Shown: positions 42,940 through 55,529 of the stretch, one piece after another
Position numbering within the stretch: the first letter of the stretch is position 1
Layout of the letters: each line of letters starts with the position of its first letter
Source of the DNA: Populus alba
Lineage: Eukaryota; Streptophyta; Magnoliopsida; Malpighiales; Salicaceae
NCBI RefSeq assembly: GCF_005239225.2
Contig: NC_133284.1
Coordinates: forward strand, 34,486,758-34,550,757
DNA: 64,000 bases
Direction of reading: 5' to 3'
The notes under the pieces: model-generated
Databases searched by the model: none
Told to the model about the DNA's origin: nothing
The model's input: only the letters and a program-made list of their open reading frames with translations
Position numbers and translations under genes: made by a program

Positions 42940-44350
42940 TTGCGTGATAATACTTGGAAAGCTTCACGGCCTAAGGCTTTTGTGAAGATATCTGCCAGTT
43001 GACTGTGACTAGGAATGTGCTTGGTGGAGATAAGGCCACCTTTAAGCTTTTCATGAACAACATGACAATTAATTTCTATGTGTTTGGTACGTTCATAGTA
43101 AACAAGATTCTAAGCAATGTGAAGAGCTGCTTGGTTGTCACAATGTAAAAGCATAGGCTGGGAATGGTGGGCACCAAGATCATGTAAAAGTGTTTTGAGC
43201 TATGTAAGTTCACAAGTAGTGGAAGCAAGGGCTCGATATTCAGCTTCAGCAAACAATCAAGAGACCGTATATTGCTTCTTAGTGCGCCAGGAAATAGGAC
43301 CAGTGCTAAGCTGAATGAAAAAACCGGTGGTGGAGCGATGAGTGAGCAAGTAACTAGCCTAGTCCGAATCTGAATAGGTTGAGACTTAAAGAGTGTTAAT
43401 AGAAGGAAAATATGAACCTTGGCCTGGAGAAACCTTGATGTAATGCAGAAGACGAACAACAACATTATAATGGGATTGTCAGGGTTAGTGCATAAACTGA
43501 CTCAAAAGGTTGATAGGGAAAACAATGTCAGGACGAGAGATTGTGAGATATATCAAATGGCCAACAAGACGGTGGAAAGAACTGGGATCATGGAGCAGAT
43601 CACCACCAATATTATTAAGCTTGAGATGCTGCTCCATTGGAAAGGAAGAGAGACGAGCACCAGGATGACTGCTATCAGCAGGTATGTCAAGAGCATATTT
43701 GCGTTGATTAAGAAAGATGCCAGTGGGAGAGCGATCAATTTCGAGGCTAATGAAATATTTGAGTTGGCCGAGGTCTTTAAGCTTAAAGCGTTAAGCAAGC
43801 ATGGCTTTGAAACTGTTGATGTCCGTTAGATCATTTCTTGCCAAAAGGATGTCATCAACATAAATAAGTATGAGAGTGAAGGATTGTCCCCAATGGCGAT
43901 TGAAGAGAGAGTGACCCACTTGTGATTAGGTGAAACATGTAGTAGGTAAAACAAATTATAATTTAGAGAACCAATTGTGAGAGGCTTGCTTGAGGCTATA
44001 GAGTTATTTCTGAAGATGACAAACACGAGTATCGGTTTGTTTGTAATAGCCTGATGGAGGAGTCATAAAAACATCCTCATCAAGGTCGCCATGGAGGAAG
44101 ACATTGTGGACATCCAACTGAAAAAGGTGCCAATGACGAGTTGCAGCCACTGCAAGAACACATCTAATAGTAATGAGTTTAGCAACAAGAGCAAACGTGT
44201 CATGATAATCCAAACCTTCTACCTGAGTATATCCATTGGCCATTAAGCGAGCTTTGTGTCTCTCTATGGATCCATCAGCCTGAATTTTTTTTTTTTTGAA
44301 AACCCACTTATAGCCAATTAGAGTTTTGCTAGATGGAAGGGGTTAAAGGG
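42940..44350 (-). pseudogene. Copia reverse transcriptase and RNase H remnants
   Basis: Minus-strand reading starts with '[20 protein letters not shown]' and '[20 protein letters not shown]' (about 44,060-44,240), the opening of the RVT_2 domain. '[14 protein letters not shown]' follows. Near the left end the RNase H-type segment 'STTGFFIQLSTGPISWRTKK' and 'AEAEYRALA' precedes a 'DIFTKALGREAFQ' tail (about 42,950-43,340). Frameshifts divide the domains. Frames on the + strand in this interval are shadows. Confidence 0.82.
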
Positions 44351-44599
44351 TTTAAGTATGGTTTGCTTCTAAAGCTTGTATTTCAGCTGCCATGACATCA
44401 CGCCAGTAAGGGTGATGGGTAGCTTTAGAATAGGAGGTGGGATCAGGGTGATGAGATAGTGCAGAAAGAAAGGGTAGATGTTTATTAGTGAAACGATTAT
44501 AAGATAAAAAGGATGAGAGATAATGAACTATGCATGAGGAAGAGCGTGAAACATGTGAAGCTGTGGAGGACCTTGGCAAAGAAGGGCAAAGATAGTCAT

Positions 44600-45570
44600 C
44601 TAAGTAAGTAGGACGAGTGACAGCTCATTTTGGTCGTGTGGGAAAGAGTTGAATAGACGATGTGGATGAGGGTTCGTGTGAGGAGGGAAGGGAAGGAGAT
44701 GGAGTAGGCCATGCAGAAATAGTGTAGGAGGGAAGTTCATGGATAGGAAGAGGAAGCACCAAGGAAGGTGTTGGATCAAGGGTGATGAGATGGTAAGGGA
44801 AAATATTTTCTTCAAATGTAACATCACAAGAAATGAAAATTTTTTTGTATTCAAGATCGTAGACACGATAAGCCTTCTGATGGATGGGGTAGCCTAAGAA
44901 AACAGATCGTAAAGCACAATGAGAGAATTTATTGTGATTTTGGCGAGTGGTTTGGGTATAGCATAAACACCCAAACACTCGTAAATGTGTATATAATGGT
45001 TGTTTTTTAAAAAGAAGTTCATAAGGTGACTTATGATTAAGGCGGGGTGTAGGATTGTGGTTAATCAAATAACTAGTTATGAGAATGCATTCACCCCAAA
45101 AGGAAATGGGAAGATTGGCTTGAAAATGTAAACACCAAGCCACATTAAGAAGGTGGCGATGCTTATGTTCAGCAACGCCATTTTGTTGAGGTGTATCCAC
45201 ACATATGCGTTTGTGAAGAATGCAATATTTGTGAAAAAAGTTTGGATTTTATTAGGTAAAAACTCTTGGCCATTATCGGTGCACACATGCTTAATGGTGC
45301 AATTAAATTGATTTTTAACCATTGAACAAAAATTTGTAAGGCAAGTAAGAGTTTCTGATTTCATAAGCATGAGATAGACCCATATAGTACATGAGTAATC
45401 ATCCATAATTGTTAAAAAATAGTGGGTACCTGAATGTGAAACTATTGGATGAACACCCCATAAATCACAATAAATCCGATTAAAACAACATATGCTCTTA
45501 TTTGTATTCAAAAGAAAAGGTAAATGAGTGTGTTTTGCTTTAGCACAAACATCACAAGGCAAATGTGATT
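44600..45570 (-). pseudogene. Copia integrase, frameshifted
   Basis: One minus frame holds 'MPCDVCAKAKHTHLPF', 'IMDDYSCTIWVYLM' and 'CTDNGQEF' (first two catalytic aspartates). A second, shifted frame continues with 'TPQQNGVAEHKHRHLL' (catalytic Glu) and 'VFGCLCY', 'VFLGYP..QKAYRVYDLE'. The frames overlap near 45,080-45,200, placing the frameshift there. Confidence 0.85.
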
Positions 45571-46191
45571 TTGGAATATTTAAGGTTGTTGGAATACTTG
45601 AAATAAAAAGGTGACCAAGTCGTTGATGCCAAAGATTAGAGTTAGAAATGCGTTGAGAATGGAAAACGAAGGCAGAGAAAGGTTTGTAGTTGTAAAGTCC
45701 ATCCCATACTTCATTCGTTCCTATCAGCTTCCTCGTGGATAGATCCTAAAAAACACAAAAGTCAGGAAATAAAATAGCAACACAATTGAGAGTACTAGTG
45801 AGTTTGTTGATGGACAATAGATTGAATTTAAATGATAGTACATATAAAACATTAGGAAGAGAAATTTCTAGAGAAATACGCAATGTGCCAGTATGAGTGA
45901 TAAAGATGATGTCACCATTTGGAAGTGTAATAGGGCATGGTTGATTAAGAAGTTAAGTATTATTAAGAGATGAAAAACTGGAAGTCATATGATCTGAGGC
46001 TCCTGAATCAATAATTCATTCACAGTTAAAAAAAGAAGTAGAGTGACAGTAGATGAGGTTACCAGCAAAGTTGGCAGAGTTGGTGTTCGCTGGCGATAAG
46101 AATTCCAATAGTTGATTGTATTGATCACTTGTGAGGCCAAGAATAGCTATCTTAGGAGAGGTTGAAGGACTAGTAACAATATTTTTAGTCT

Positions 46192-46993
46192 TTAAGGAAC
46201 CAGTTGGAGTGGAAGAACTAATGACATTATTTGTTGCATTTGACGAACCACATATTCCATCAAGTGTTCCACGAGGTTGAGGTCTGTTGCTGGGATATCC
46301 ATTGAGCTTATAACAGTGGGCTCTCCAGTGACCATCACGGTCCTAATAATCACATTTGGGATGATGACCACGCCCTTACCCCTTATTGTCAAAACGATGA
46401 GAAAGGTGATGAGGAACTATCATAGCAGCAGACTCAGTTGAAATAATGGGAATATGAAGAAGAAGTTGTTTCTCATCTTAATGCAAGATTGAATATACCT
46501 TGTTAATAAGAGGTAAAGGATCCATGGCCAAAACTTGGCTATGAATCAAAGCGTATAAGTCATGCAACTCCATTAAAAACTGAAAAACATGTTTAGTATC
46601 TTGCATGTGATTCAATTTTGTTAAGATGCCACAAGTGCATTGTGGTGTAGGTGTGAGCATGGCTAGTTCATCCCAATGGCCTTTAAGTGTTGTAAAGTAT
46701 GCATAGATGGTCATGGAGCTTTGAGCAAGAGTAGCAATGTCGTGTTTTAGTTTGAAGATTCTTGGATTGTTGCTTTTAGAGAAACGATCCTCAAGATTGA
46801 GCCATACATCACAGGGGCAAGCATGGTAGTTTAAACTGTTAACAATGGATTTATCAATGGAATTAAGAATCCATGATAAGACTATGTCAGTACAATGTTC
46901 CCACTGCTGAGTTTTTACTACAGAAGATATTGGCTTGGAGAGAGTATCGTTAACGAAAACCAATTTGTTTTTGGCATTTAAGGCCATTTTCAT
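46192..46993 (-). pseudogene. Copia gag with CCHC knuckle
   Basis: The frame 46,478-46,993 (minus) gives a UBN2-type gag ('VLSWILNSIDKSIVNSLNYH', 'DVWLNLEDRFSKSNNPRIFK', 'YAYFTTLKGHWDELAML'). Further on, about 46,310-46,370, the knuckle reads 'KCDY*DRDGHWRAHC', with the second cysteine position replaced by tyrosine or a stop. Confidence 0.83.
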
Positions 46994-47196
46994 TGGCCTC
47001 TTTCAGGTAGGATAATTGTCACCATTAAGAAAAGTGGAGACTAGAATGGCACCAGGATGATTAGCAAAATGAAGGAAATATGGTGAGGATATGTCTTGAA
47101 TAGATGGAGATGTGAAAGAGGAGGTTATCTAGGATGTGGTATTTGACATGATTGGAAAAAAAATGTTAAAGAAATATGCTTGTAGAAATATACAGA

Positions 47197-47211
47197 CCTA
47201 CTCTGATACCA
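47197..47211 (-). other. Primer binding site, tRNA-Met type
   Basis: On the minus strand 'tggtatcagagtagg' directly follows the LTR end, the standard initiator-tRNA primer site of Ty1-copia elements. Confidence 0.88.
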
Positions 47212-47410
47212 TATAAGAAGAAGAGAATTGTTATGTTCTGTTGTATTATTCTGCATTGTTACAGTAGTATATATTACATGAAAAAGGGAACATAATCCTA
47301 TATCTCAGCTAATGAATGTTGAATACCTGCTAATGATTCCAAGGATTAAGTTGAAATATAAATGCTAATAACTGTACAATAATTTATAGATGGAATGTGA
47401 ATATATGCTG
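47212..47410 (-). repeat. 5' LTR of the minus-strand copia element
   Basis: Matches 42,694-42,893 with scattered differences, indicating an insertion that is not very recent. Confidence 0.85.
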
Positions 47411-47415
47411 CTTGT

Positions 47416-48965
47416 CGCATGTGAGCGGCATCGCGGCGAAAACATCCACCCTTAAAATGTGTTATCTTCTATCTATCTGGCAAATATTCAGAGACAAGGA
47501 ATTCTCGTCTCTTATCAATGGAAAATTGGAATGATAGTCGCCACCTAGTATTTTGGTCACTAGAAACCCTAACTGGTCTTAGAGATTGGGTACGGGGACT
47601 GGTGGCATAAATGGAAGGTATTAGCACCCCAAATACGCTTTACCTAAGGTAAGCTGCATTATTTTATTGTCTGATAAAATCTTAGGTATTGTCATGTTTT
47701 CTAGTTGTTGGTCCATCTATGGTTAAAAAAAGTCTTTCTTGGTAAGGAGATCCTTATCTTATCGGGTAAAACCTAATTGTTCTAACATCAGCAAAACAAT
47801 TTAATATCCAGAATATATGCTACGTATAAGGTCATAACCACAGATATTAAAAGAAACAAAATAAATTTTTTGGAATTTTTAAAATATTGGCCTAGTTCTC
47901 GTGGCTTTAATAAATTGGTTATTAAAGCCAAAATGCATGCTAATACATATTTTTTGAAATTTTCTTTGATGTATGAAAATACAATATGATGATTTTATTT
48001 TATTTTTGAGAGACTTAGTCGTATGCATGAAAACAAAATTTTTTTTTTAATATCTTGACAAAAACCAGGTATTTTAATACTGGATTTGTATCTTTACATT
48101 ATAAAAATACAAACTGATATTGATCAAAATATAGTAAAACATATGTGAGAAAATCATAAATTTTTTAATTGAAAAGATTTTTTGAAATATTTTTTTTTCG
48201 GGTTGGGCCTAGCCCAGCCCATATAGCGGGGCTGCATCCAACTGGTTTCTCCTTGCAAGCGTGCGTGAACAATTCACACATGCTTGCTACAGTCATGGTG
48301 TAATTAATCTTCAAGTGCACAGTGTTTATGCATTATCTGCAAAGTTGGAGAAGTTTACTTGGAAGCAACGAAGGCAAAAACATACTTTGGACCTTTAACT
48401 TCTCCTTTTCGTTTGTTTTTCTTATGGTTCTTCCTTTTCTTTTTTTCTTTTTTCTGTTTTTGTTTGGCGTCTCTCTCGTTTTCTTCTTCGATGTTCCCTG
48501 GTGCAGCTGGAGGCGAAGCTGGTGCTTGGTGACGAAGACAATGGCTGGCAATGCTTCTCTTTGTGTTTTTGTTTTTCTCTTCCCTTCTCCCTCTTTTTGT
48601 ATTTCCCTTTCCGTACTTTTTTATGTTTTTTCCTTTTGTGTTCTCTCTGTTTTCTCTTGCACTTCCTCCTCTTGGTTTTCTCCTGCCCTGGTGGCTCTAC
48701 CCCTCTGTTCTTCTTTCTCCTCTCTCGTTGCTTCCACCCTTTATTGCCCAATTCTTCCTTACGTCTCCCTCTGCCTTTTTATTTCCCACCGTTCTCTCTC
48801 CTTTTCTTTCTTTCCCCCTGTCTCCTTGTTTTTCTTTCTCCCCCTCCGGTCCTCCCCTGGCTGCTTATTTCCTCTGGCTTTTATAGCCAGAGGATACAGA
48901 TGTTTTCTGGCAACAAAGTAACGGCTATCGTACATGGTGGCATGAAACATACCCCCTGATTGAAA
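47416..48965 (-). repeat. LTR-like dispersed repeat, family A copy 4 (inverted)
   Basis: The stretch 48,780-48,965 matches 25,990-26,180 closely ('cttttatagccagaggatac', 'tggtggcatgaaacataccc'). Parts near 48,020-48,230 resemble the inverse of 7,900-8,100. The leftmost part holds 'cgccacctagtattttggtc', also seen at 20,383. Long open frames on both strands at 48,322-49,058 come from low-complexity pyrimidine-rich sequence and are not genes. Confidence 0.5.
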
Positions 48966-51512
48966 GGTAGTTAATGTTGTGAAGTATTGTTTCTTACTTG
49001 AATGTTTGATAGTGGGTTGAATGGGAGTTGCTGGGTTGAATGGTTGGTAATGGTACAAATACAGGTTTGTTAATGGGTATGGCAGTAAATATATGTTGGT
49101 TTGTGTTGTGCGTGTGTTTCTATTTAAGATGCATTATCAGTCCAAAGCATTTTCATTGGTTGGACACAAATTTTGCAAGCATTCCCACATGTGTTGAGGG
49201 CTGTTTTAGGAGGTTTTGTGTTTGTTTTTACACTACAATGTCAAGTTCATTGACTTTAGAAGGTTAGTTGTTGATTTTAGGGATGCTTTTTAGTTAATAA
49301 AGCTTTATCTTTATGTTTTGTTACCAAATTTAGGTGGTAAATGATGTTATGGCTGCTGTTATTGTTAATAAAACAAGTGCATTTATGTTTTTTGCAAAAT
49401 GGTTGTTGTTATTGTCTATACCCATATTGCTTTGGAAAAGGTATCAACTTAAAATCACTTGTATACCCTGCTAAGCAGCACTAGATGCTTTACTTTTGGT
49501 GTGGTCTGTTTCCATCTTAATTTTTGTGACGTGTGTGGTTTGGTGAAGCTTGTCTACTAGTCTGTTGTGCAGGATAGAAATTGTATCTACTTTAAATGCA
49601 TATTAATTAACACATTATATTTTCAATCCTATTTTGTTTAATTTTTATTAGGGATTGCTGCAAGTTAGATGTTATGAATAATGTTGATGTTGCCACTAAT
49701 GTTAAAAATATTGTAAAAAAATTACGCAAAAAAAAACTGTCATGTTACTATTACGTTGCATGTTGAAAATTACAATTATTGTTGTGTTCAAAAATATTGG
49801 ATGAGTTACGTATAATTTAAAGATGTTCGATATGTAACGCTTGATGGAACATAAATGTTTTGTTTTAAGACCACCATTAATGACACAAAAATTCAAAACA
49901 AATTATTCAATGAACATGTATTTTGTACCGGTACAATGCAGGTTGAAAATTGATATTAATTTTTGTTTGTAGCTATGGATGCAAATTGGTTTAATGTGCT
50001 TTTTGATGACCATTATAAAAATGTTATGAATAATGTTGGTCGGTATGTGTCTGATGGGTTTGCTGGTACAAGTTCTGTAAGTGGTTTTGAAGGTAGTTTT
50101 GGTGATGGTTATGGAAACTACAATAGTGAGGTTCAGGACGACGACCTAAATCAACAGGATGACGATGACAGTGGCGAGTTATTTTGGCATAGAGAGTGTG
50201 ATCGCACTAAATTAGTCATCTGCACTGCTAGAGCACTGGCTTTGTATTACAATACGTATATTTATAAAGAGCCATGTATGAATTCATACAACACTGGCAT
50301 GCGATGGTTGGTTGAAATTTTACATGGGTATTGGACCCGTTGTGTGAACATGTTTCGTATGGATGCTAACACATTGACGAGTTTGGCTTTTGAGTTGGAA
50401 ACGATATATGAGTTGAAACTGTCTAGACGGATGAGTGTTATTGAGAAATTAGGCATGTTTCTCTACACTTTAGCTCTCGGTGCGTCGATTAGGGAAGTAC
50501 AAGAGCGTTTTCAGCATTTAGGTGAAACTATTTCCAGAAATTTCAACGAGGTTCTTTGTTCTGTGTGCTTGCTAGCAGATAATTTAATAAGACCAGTAGA
50601 TCCAGAATTCACAACAACACCATTGGAAATTGAAATGAATCCGAAATACATGCCCAATTTCAAGGTGAGCAATACTATGTACAAGTAGTTAAATATTTCA
50701 AAAGGTGATAATCAAATATTTACGTGCAATTAAATTGATTCGGCAATAAATTTTTTGTTTTTATAGAATTGTATTGGAGCGATTGATGGAACACATGTAC
50801 GTACATGTGTTTCACAAGAAAATCAAATACCATTTATTGGTAGAAAAGGTATACCGACGCATAATATAATGGCAGCATGTAGCTTTGACATGCAATTTAC
50901 ATTTGTTTCCTTACATAATATAACGTACATTTGGAGTTTGGAAGAAAAGATGACGAATCTTGCAAACCATGCCTGAGTTTCCTTACAAATCACTGGTAAA
51001 AATTGTTGTCGCATCAATGGCGTTGCACAACTATATTCGACGGAAGTCGGGCCAAGATGTTGCATTCAACAAGTTTGATAGCCACCCTGATTTCGTTTTT
51101 CCAGATACTTTTCCTGATGTCGTTCCACAATCACAAACAAGTGCACACCAGAGGACATCACATATGGATTATATTCGTGATGGCATTGCAAATAGTTTGA
51201 TGAGTCAATAATGTTTAATTGTAATAACAAAGCACGCTTTTATTATTTTGCCGGTATTTATGTGGAAAAAATGTTTTATTTCCTCTTAACATAAATAATT
51301 ATTTTATTTATGTTCTTTTTAATCATTTTGGGTACAAAAGCAACCTCAATCACAGTTTAACCAAACATATTTTTAACCACAATAAAATCAAACCATATTT
51401 TTAACCAAATACTCAAAATATATACACAAATCATAAAAAAAATATTTTATGAAAAAATCATTTTTTTCCAACCTTCACCACAATAATTACAGTAAAAACA
51501 AACACACTCTAC
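48966..51512 (+). mobile_element. PIF/Harbinger element with broken transposase
   Basis: A DDE_Tnp_4/HARBI1-like transposase occupies 49,975-51,211. The right terminus, near 51,505, is 'aaccttcaccacaataatta' ... 'aacaaacacactc', as in the deleted copy at 39,390. The left terminus was not found as a clear inverted repeat. The family A repeat is interrupted at about 48,965, taken as the left limit. Confidence 0.6.
49975..51211 (+). pseudogene. HARBI1-like DDE transposase, internally deleted
   Basis: The ATG at 49,975 opens a 690-nt exon with an acidic N-terminus, then 'RMDANTLTSLAFELETIYEL', 'LGMFLYTLALGASIREVQER' and 'GETISRNFNEVL', typical of plant PIF/Harbinger transposases. A GT-AG intron (50,665-50,766) precedes 'NCIGAIDGTHVRTCVSQENQ', which supplies the first catalytic aspartate. 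About 50,920-50,935 an internal deletion removes the segment with the other catalytic residues. The C-terminal part resumes at 'FGVWKKR*RILQTMPEFPYK' and ends 'HMDYIRDGIANSLMSQ'. It would have catalysed excision and insertion; it is inactive as read. Confidence 0.87.
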
Positions 51513-53630
51513 GAGGTGGAGAAGGTGTTAAGGTGGCACACAAAAAACAAGGGGAAAACAAACAAAAGAACCGCTCCAATTCTTCTTTGTCTTATAGTGA
51601 TAGACGGAACTACCCTTAACGAAACAGCACATGAATTTCTTTTTTTCAAATGCCCAAACTATCCTTAGGTCTCCACTTCTCAGACTTTAATGCTTCCTGC
51701 AAACTTGAAACCCCCAGCCCCTTTTCAGAAAAAGCGCGTGGCTTTACATGTCATAGATTTTGTGAGATAATGCCCAAGAATTTGACGGTACAACCCTAAC
51801 GGAGATGTTAACTTGCACTCACTCAGACCTTTCATAGATTTAAGCGTCGTTATTTTGAAAATCCAAGTGATCGGGAGACATTTCTATCCGATTAGATGAA
51901 GTTGATAAACTCTCATGATGAATCGTTATCTGATGAAGCTTGGCGTCTATTTGAGGTTCAAAGTAAAGAATTTGTGCTGGTTCTTAACTATATTGAAAGA
52001 ACTTGGCTGCCATTCGAAGAGTACATGGAATGAAAAAGACGCACACTTTGGGAATTGAGTCACCTCATCAGGAGTCTAGGCCGCTCATTGAGCTCTAAAA
52101 AAAATATTTCACAAGGTGATTTTTGATTGGTGAGAGGCAGAATTTGCCAGGCCAATGAAAATCAACTTCAACACTTCAAAACAACTCTTATCATGTATTG
52201 TTCATCATGGAGAATAGGTAATGTCATTTTCTAATGACAGTGATGAAGAGAGTCCAGAGAATCGAATCAATGAGCAGCTTCTAGCTACAATCAAAGTATC
52301 AATTACAACTGCCTTTGCCTTTACAAGAAGGTAAATGTTTCGAAGACAAACTCCCTAATCCGTGAATTAATGCCTACTTATTAAACAGCAATATAAAATC
52401 ATGGAACCGTGTATGTGCACAAGTTCATACCTTTTATTTTCAGACGTGCTAATTAAAATATATATCCACACTTGAGAACCTAAAGTTGTTGTGCTATGGA
52501 ACTGTGTATGTGCACAAGTCCGTATTTTAGCCCTTCAATTTTTTTCAAATGGTTGCCGTGCTATATATAATTCTACGAGGTCTTGAACTATACTTTTAAC
52601 TGTTTGGTATGCTAAGTAGGCATGCTTGACAACCCCCAAGTTGCTGTACCATGGAACCGCCTCTGTGATCGATATTCTAGCATGCCATGAGGTTTTCAAG
52701 CATAGCGCCATGCTACCTATAATCAACTAAATTCTCGTTATTGTTTAAGCTTTAACTAATAATCTCTTGCAGCTATAATTAGTCTTTTTTGGTCCATAGT
52801 TATTCCTTTTGTACAAAATGTTTTAAGAGAATGTACGTAACTCCTGCACTGATTCTCTGGGAATAACTCAATATGTTCAGCTGATGGAGTTACCTTTGTG
52901 GTGTTTTATTGACTCGTGTCAAAAACAACAGCCTTGCGCCATGGCAATAACTTCAAGTAGAGGAGGAGAAGGAGAGAGGAGAGGGGAGAGGGGAGAGGAG
53001 AGTTACGCTTCCATGCGCATAAGGTGAGGTTATTTTAGACATTCTGAAAAGGTGATGACATGCATGGACAGATGAGAGGCATTTGTGTCAAATCCAAATG
53101 ACCCAAAAAGTCTACTGGAGGCTTGGAGCGGCACCCAGACAAAAGAAAAAACCTTGGAGGGTATTTTAGTAAGATAGTAAGCAGAAGCCAACCACCAAAT
53201 GTGCGGAGAAGAAGACAAGCTGAGCATGGAAAGAGAAACCCTAATGGAGACAGGGAGGTCTTGTAAGTTGTCAGTGATAATAATAATGAAAACCTGACCA
53301 ATCACATCAATCAGAAAAGGTAAATAGCCTTACAATCAAATCTGGGCCGTTCACTTTCCCCCATCTGGAAACAAAAGGAAAGAGCAGTCGGAGGACAGGA
53401 CAGAGGTGATTGGCTTCAAAAAGACAAAAAAACACCAAGAATCTTTCGTATCTCCTCACATGGAACCTTTGCTCTTTGGGGTAATCCTTGTTAAGTACCT
53501 TAAAAATAACATTAATTGTATTCCTAACACCCCATTGGTCCCCTTCCACCCCAAATTTGGACTGCTCTAGCTCCCAAATTAAAAAATTACCACATCTGTA
53601 TATACTATATGGGTATATTTATAATGAAAT
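51193..53630 (+). repeat. 2,438-bp duplicated block, copy 2
   Basis: Counterpart of 39,074-41,511. Here the left side is continuous with the Harbinger transposase gene, so this is probably the parental arrangement. The right side is joined within about 25 bp to a terpene synthase fragment. Confidence 0.93.
51760..52300 (+). pseudogene. Mutator-like (MULE) transposase fragment, copy 2
   Basis: Same broken sequence as 39,640-40,180, with isolated base changes (for example 'actatattgaaag' for 'actatatcgaaag'). Part of the duplicated block. Confidence 0.65.
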
Positions 53631-53654
53631 ATCACATGAAATTACATGATTTAA

Positions 53655-54425
53655 GCATCAAGGTATAAAATTAGTAATTGCGAAAAGTTCCTTGATTGAC
53701 ACCTCTTCTACTTCATTCCGCTAAATCTAAATATCACATGAAAGTCGTATATTTTCTTTGAAAAGTATTAGCAAGTCACCAAAAAGTCATAAAACCATAT
53801 ATCAAGGATTTATTTCTTGATGATAATATTAAAATAGCTTAAATCATGTTTTTATCGTAATGTTTATATAATTTTAACTTTTTGATGTTCTTTTTATCAA
53901 TTTCTTATATGGTAGTTTGTTATTTATAAGGAACTTGTACAACTTACATGTTATTTATTGAGGGAATGGATTAAATTATAGAACGGAAGGAGAGTTCATC
54001 AAAGCACTCTATAGCTTGGAAGTTGAAATAAAAAAAACAAAATGATTCAGAAGGTGTTTTTATTATAACTTATAGTGAATTCATAGAGTCTGAATACCAA
54101 GAAGATATATCATATATGACAAGCATCAAAGTTTACAATTAAGAGAAGCATTTATTTCGTAAAGTATAATAATGAAAAAAAATGCTTTACACTCTCTATT
54201 AATGTTAAGGTGGTGGACTAGTATGGATCTAGGAAACAAGTTGTTCTACACCAGGGACAGATTGATGGAGAACGCTTTGTGGACGGTAGGAGAGGTATTT
54301 GAGCCTCAGTTTGGATATTATCGAAAAATGGCGACCAGGGTTAATGCTCTGATAACAACATTAGATGATGCTTACGATGTGTATGGCACCCTTGAAGAAC
54401 TTGAGGTCTTCACAGATGTTATTGA
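53655..54425 (+). pseudogene. Terpene synthase fragment: intron 3 and exon 4
   Basis: Begins at 'gcatcaaggtataaaattag', the exon 3/intron 3 border of the TPS gene (30,056), and follows that intron and exon 4 to 'gatgttattga' with very few differences. The exon part (54,181-54,425) keeps the RDR and DDAYD motifs. It lacks everything before the end of exon 3 and everything after the exon 4 end. The open frame running on into the adjacent LTR ('DDGAESGTGDVLIIAHRRGK') is a chance fusion. It carries a single copy of the 57-bp unit duplicated in the intact gene. Confidence 0.93.
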
Positions 54426-54945
54426 TGATGGGGCGGAATCCGGGACCGGTGATGTACTGATCATTGCTCATCGGAGGGGTAAGCACACTGAGACACAATA
54501 TTTAACGTGGTTCGGCAAATTGCCTACATCCACGGGAGAGGTTCATTTTATTTAGAGATAGAGAAAGAATACAATACATGGAGGAGGATCACATCCACTC
54601 AACTCCCATCTCTCATTGCTACATAGGGCAGCTGCTGCTGGTGGCAGCAGGGCTGCTAGTGGCAGCCCTTCTCTTTCTTTCTCTCTTCTTCTCTCTTTTG
54701 TAGCTCTCCTACAAGACTCTCTCTCTCATTTTGTGATGCACTCTTGGTGTCTATTTATAGGCTTCAATGACAGCTCCTCTTGCTCCTTTGTCATCAATGG
54801 TGGCTGCCAAACTCATCTCTTCTTCAACAATGGTGGCTACCAAAGTCAAGGTTGGTGGTTGCCACCAACAAGCCTCCTTCTTTGACTCTCACATGGCAGC
54901 CATCTTCTTTGACAAGGCAGCCACATAATTGGCAATATTCCAACA
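54426..54945 (-). repeat. 3' LTR of a minus-strand retrotransposon
   Basis: Read on the minus strand it starts 'tgttggaatattgccaatta' and ends 'ccccatca'. On its inner (right) side lies 'aaagggggtgat', a polypurine tract. Near its left end is 'acgtggttcggcaaattgcc', common in plant LTRs. It cuts the TPS exon 4 copy. The other LTR is not found in the window. Confidence 0.8.
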
Positions 54946-55529
54946 ATCACCCCCTTTGCCATTTATGTGGGCAATTGTCATGTTACTTCTTCAACACACG
55001 CTTTCTGAACTGGGCTCCTTTCATGGCCCTCACACCTTCTCTAAAGTGTCTCCGCTTGTCGTTATGCGACGGTCTAAACTAGGGCTCCTATCGTGGCTCA
55101 TAGTTTGACACATATAATTGGGTAAACATGTGCACCTTCTTCTTCTTCATCTCCATTGACCACCATGATGACCTTTAGATGCCTCCTGATCGAGCAATCT
55201 CTTTTTAATAATTCACCACTGTCATTTTCGGTCTCAAATCTCAACAATCGGACCGTACCATTGCATCCGGAATGATCAAATTAGCTGGAAACATGTCTTG
55301 AATCGTCCAAATCGCACATCAGACGGCTAAGCTTTGATCAAAACAATTCTTGCCTGATCAACGGCTCAGATTCAATCTCAAATCCGGTTGCACGTAGGAT
55401 CAGCTACACTGAATCATCTCAAAACTACCACACTTCATCCCAAATTGCTAACATCAAAAAACCTAAACCCTAAAAGTTTCAAGCTAAAAGCCAAATTGGA
55501 AATTACCAAAGGGTCCAAGAATAACTACT
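54946..55529 (-). other. Internal 3' region of the minus-strand retrotransposon
   Basis: Follows the polypurine tract. Non-coding in my reading, with no recognisable polyprotein domain, so the element is truncated or its coding part has been lost. Confidence 0.4.

Larger units (their letters stand above)
42690..47410 (-). mobile_element. Complete but decayed Ty1-copia retrotransposon
   Basis: Short LTRs of about 200 bp lie at 42,694-42,893 and 47,212-47,410. On the minus strand, a tRNA-Met-type primer site follows the right LTR (47,197-47,211) and a polypurine tract (about 42,897-42,915) precedes the left LTR. Between them, in minus-strand order, are gag, CCHC knuckle, integrase, reverse transcriptase and RNase H remnants. 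All are broken by stops or frameshifts. Confidence 0.9.

Noticed and set aside
43419..43829. Plus-strand 136-codon frame
   Set aside because: It is antisense to the reverse transcriptase/RNase H part of the minus-strand copia element, which explains the sequence fully.
48322..49058. Long overlapping frames on both strands (up to 199 codons)
   Set aside because: The sequence is pyrimidine-rich low-complexity DNA inside the family A LTR-like repeat. Translations are strings of Phe/Leu/Ser or Lys/Arg/Glu with no recognisable domain.
54172..54555. A second terpene synthase gene
   Set aside because: Only intron 3 and exon 4 are present. No upstream exons or downstream exons exist here, and the frame ends in an LTR.
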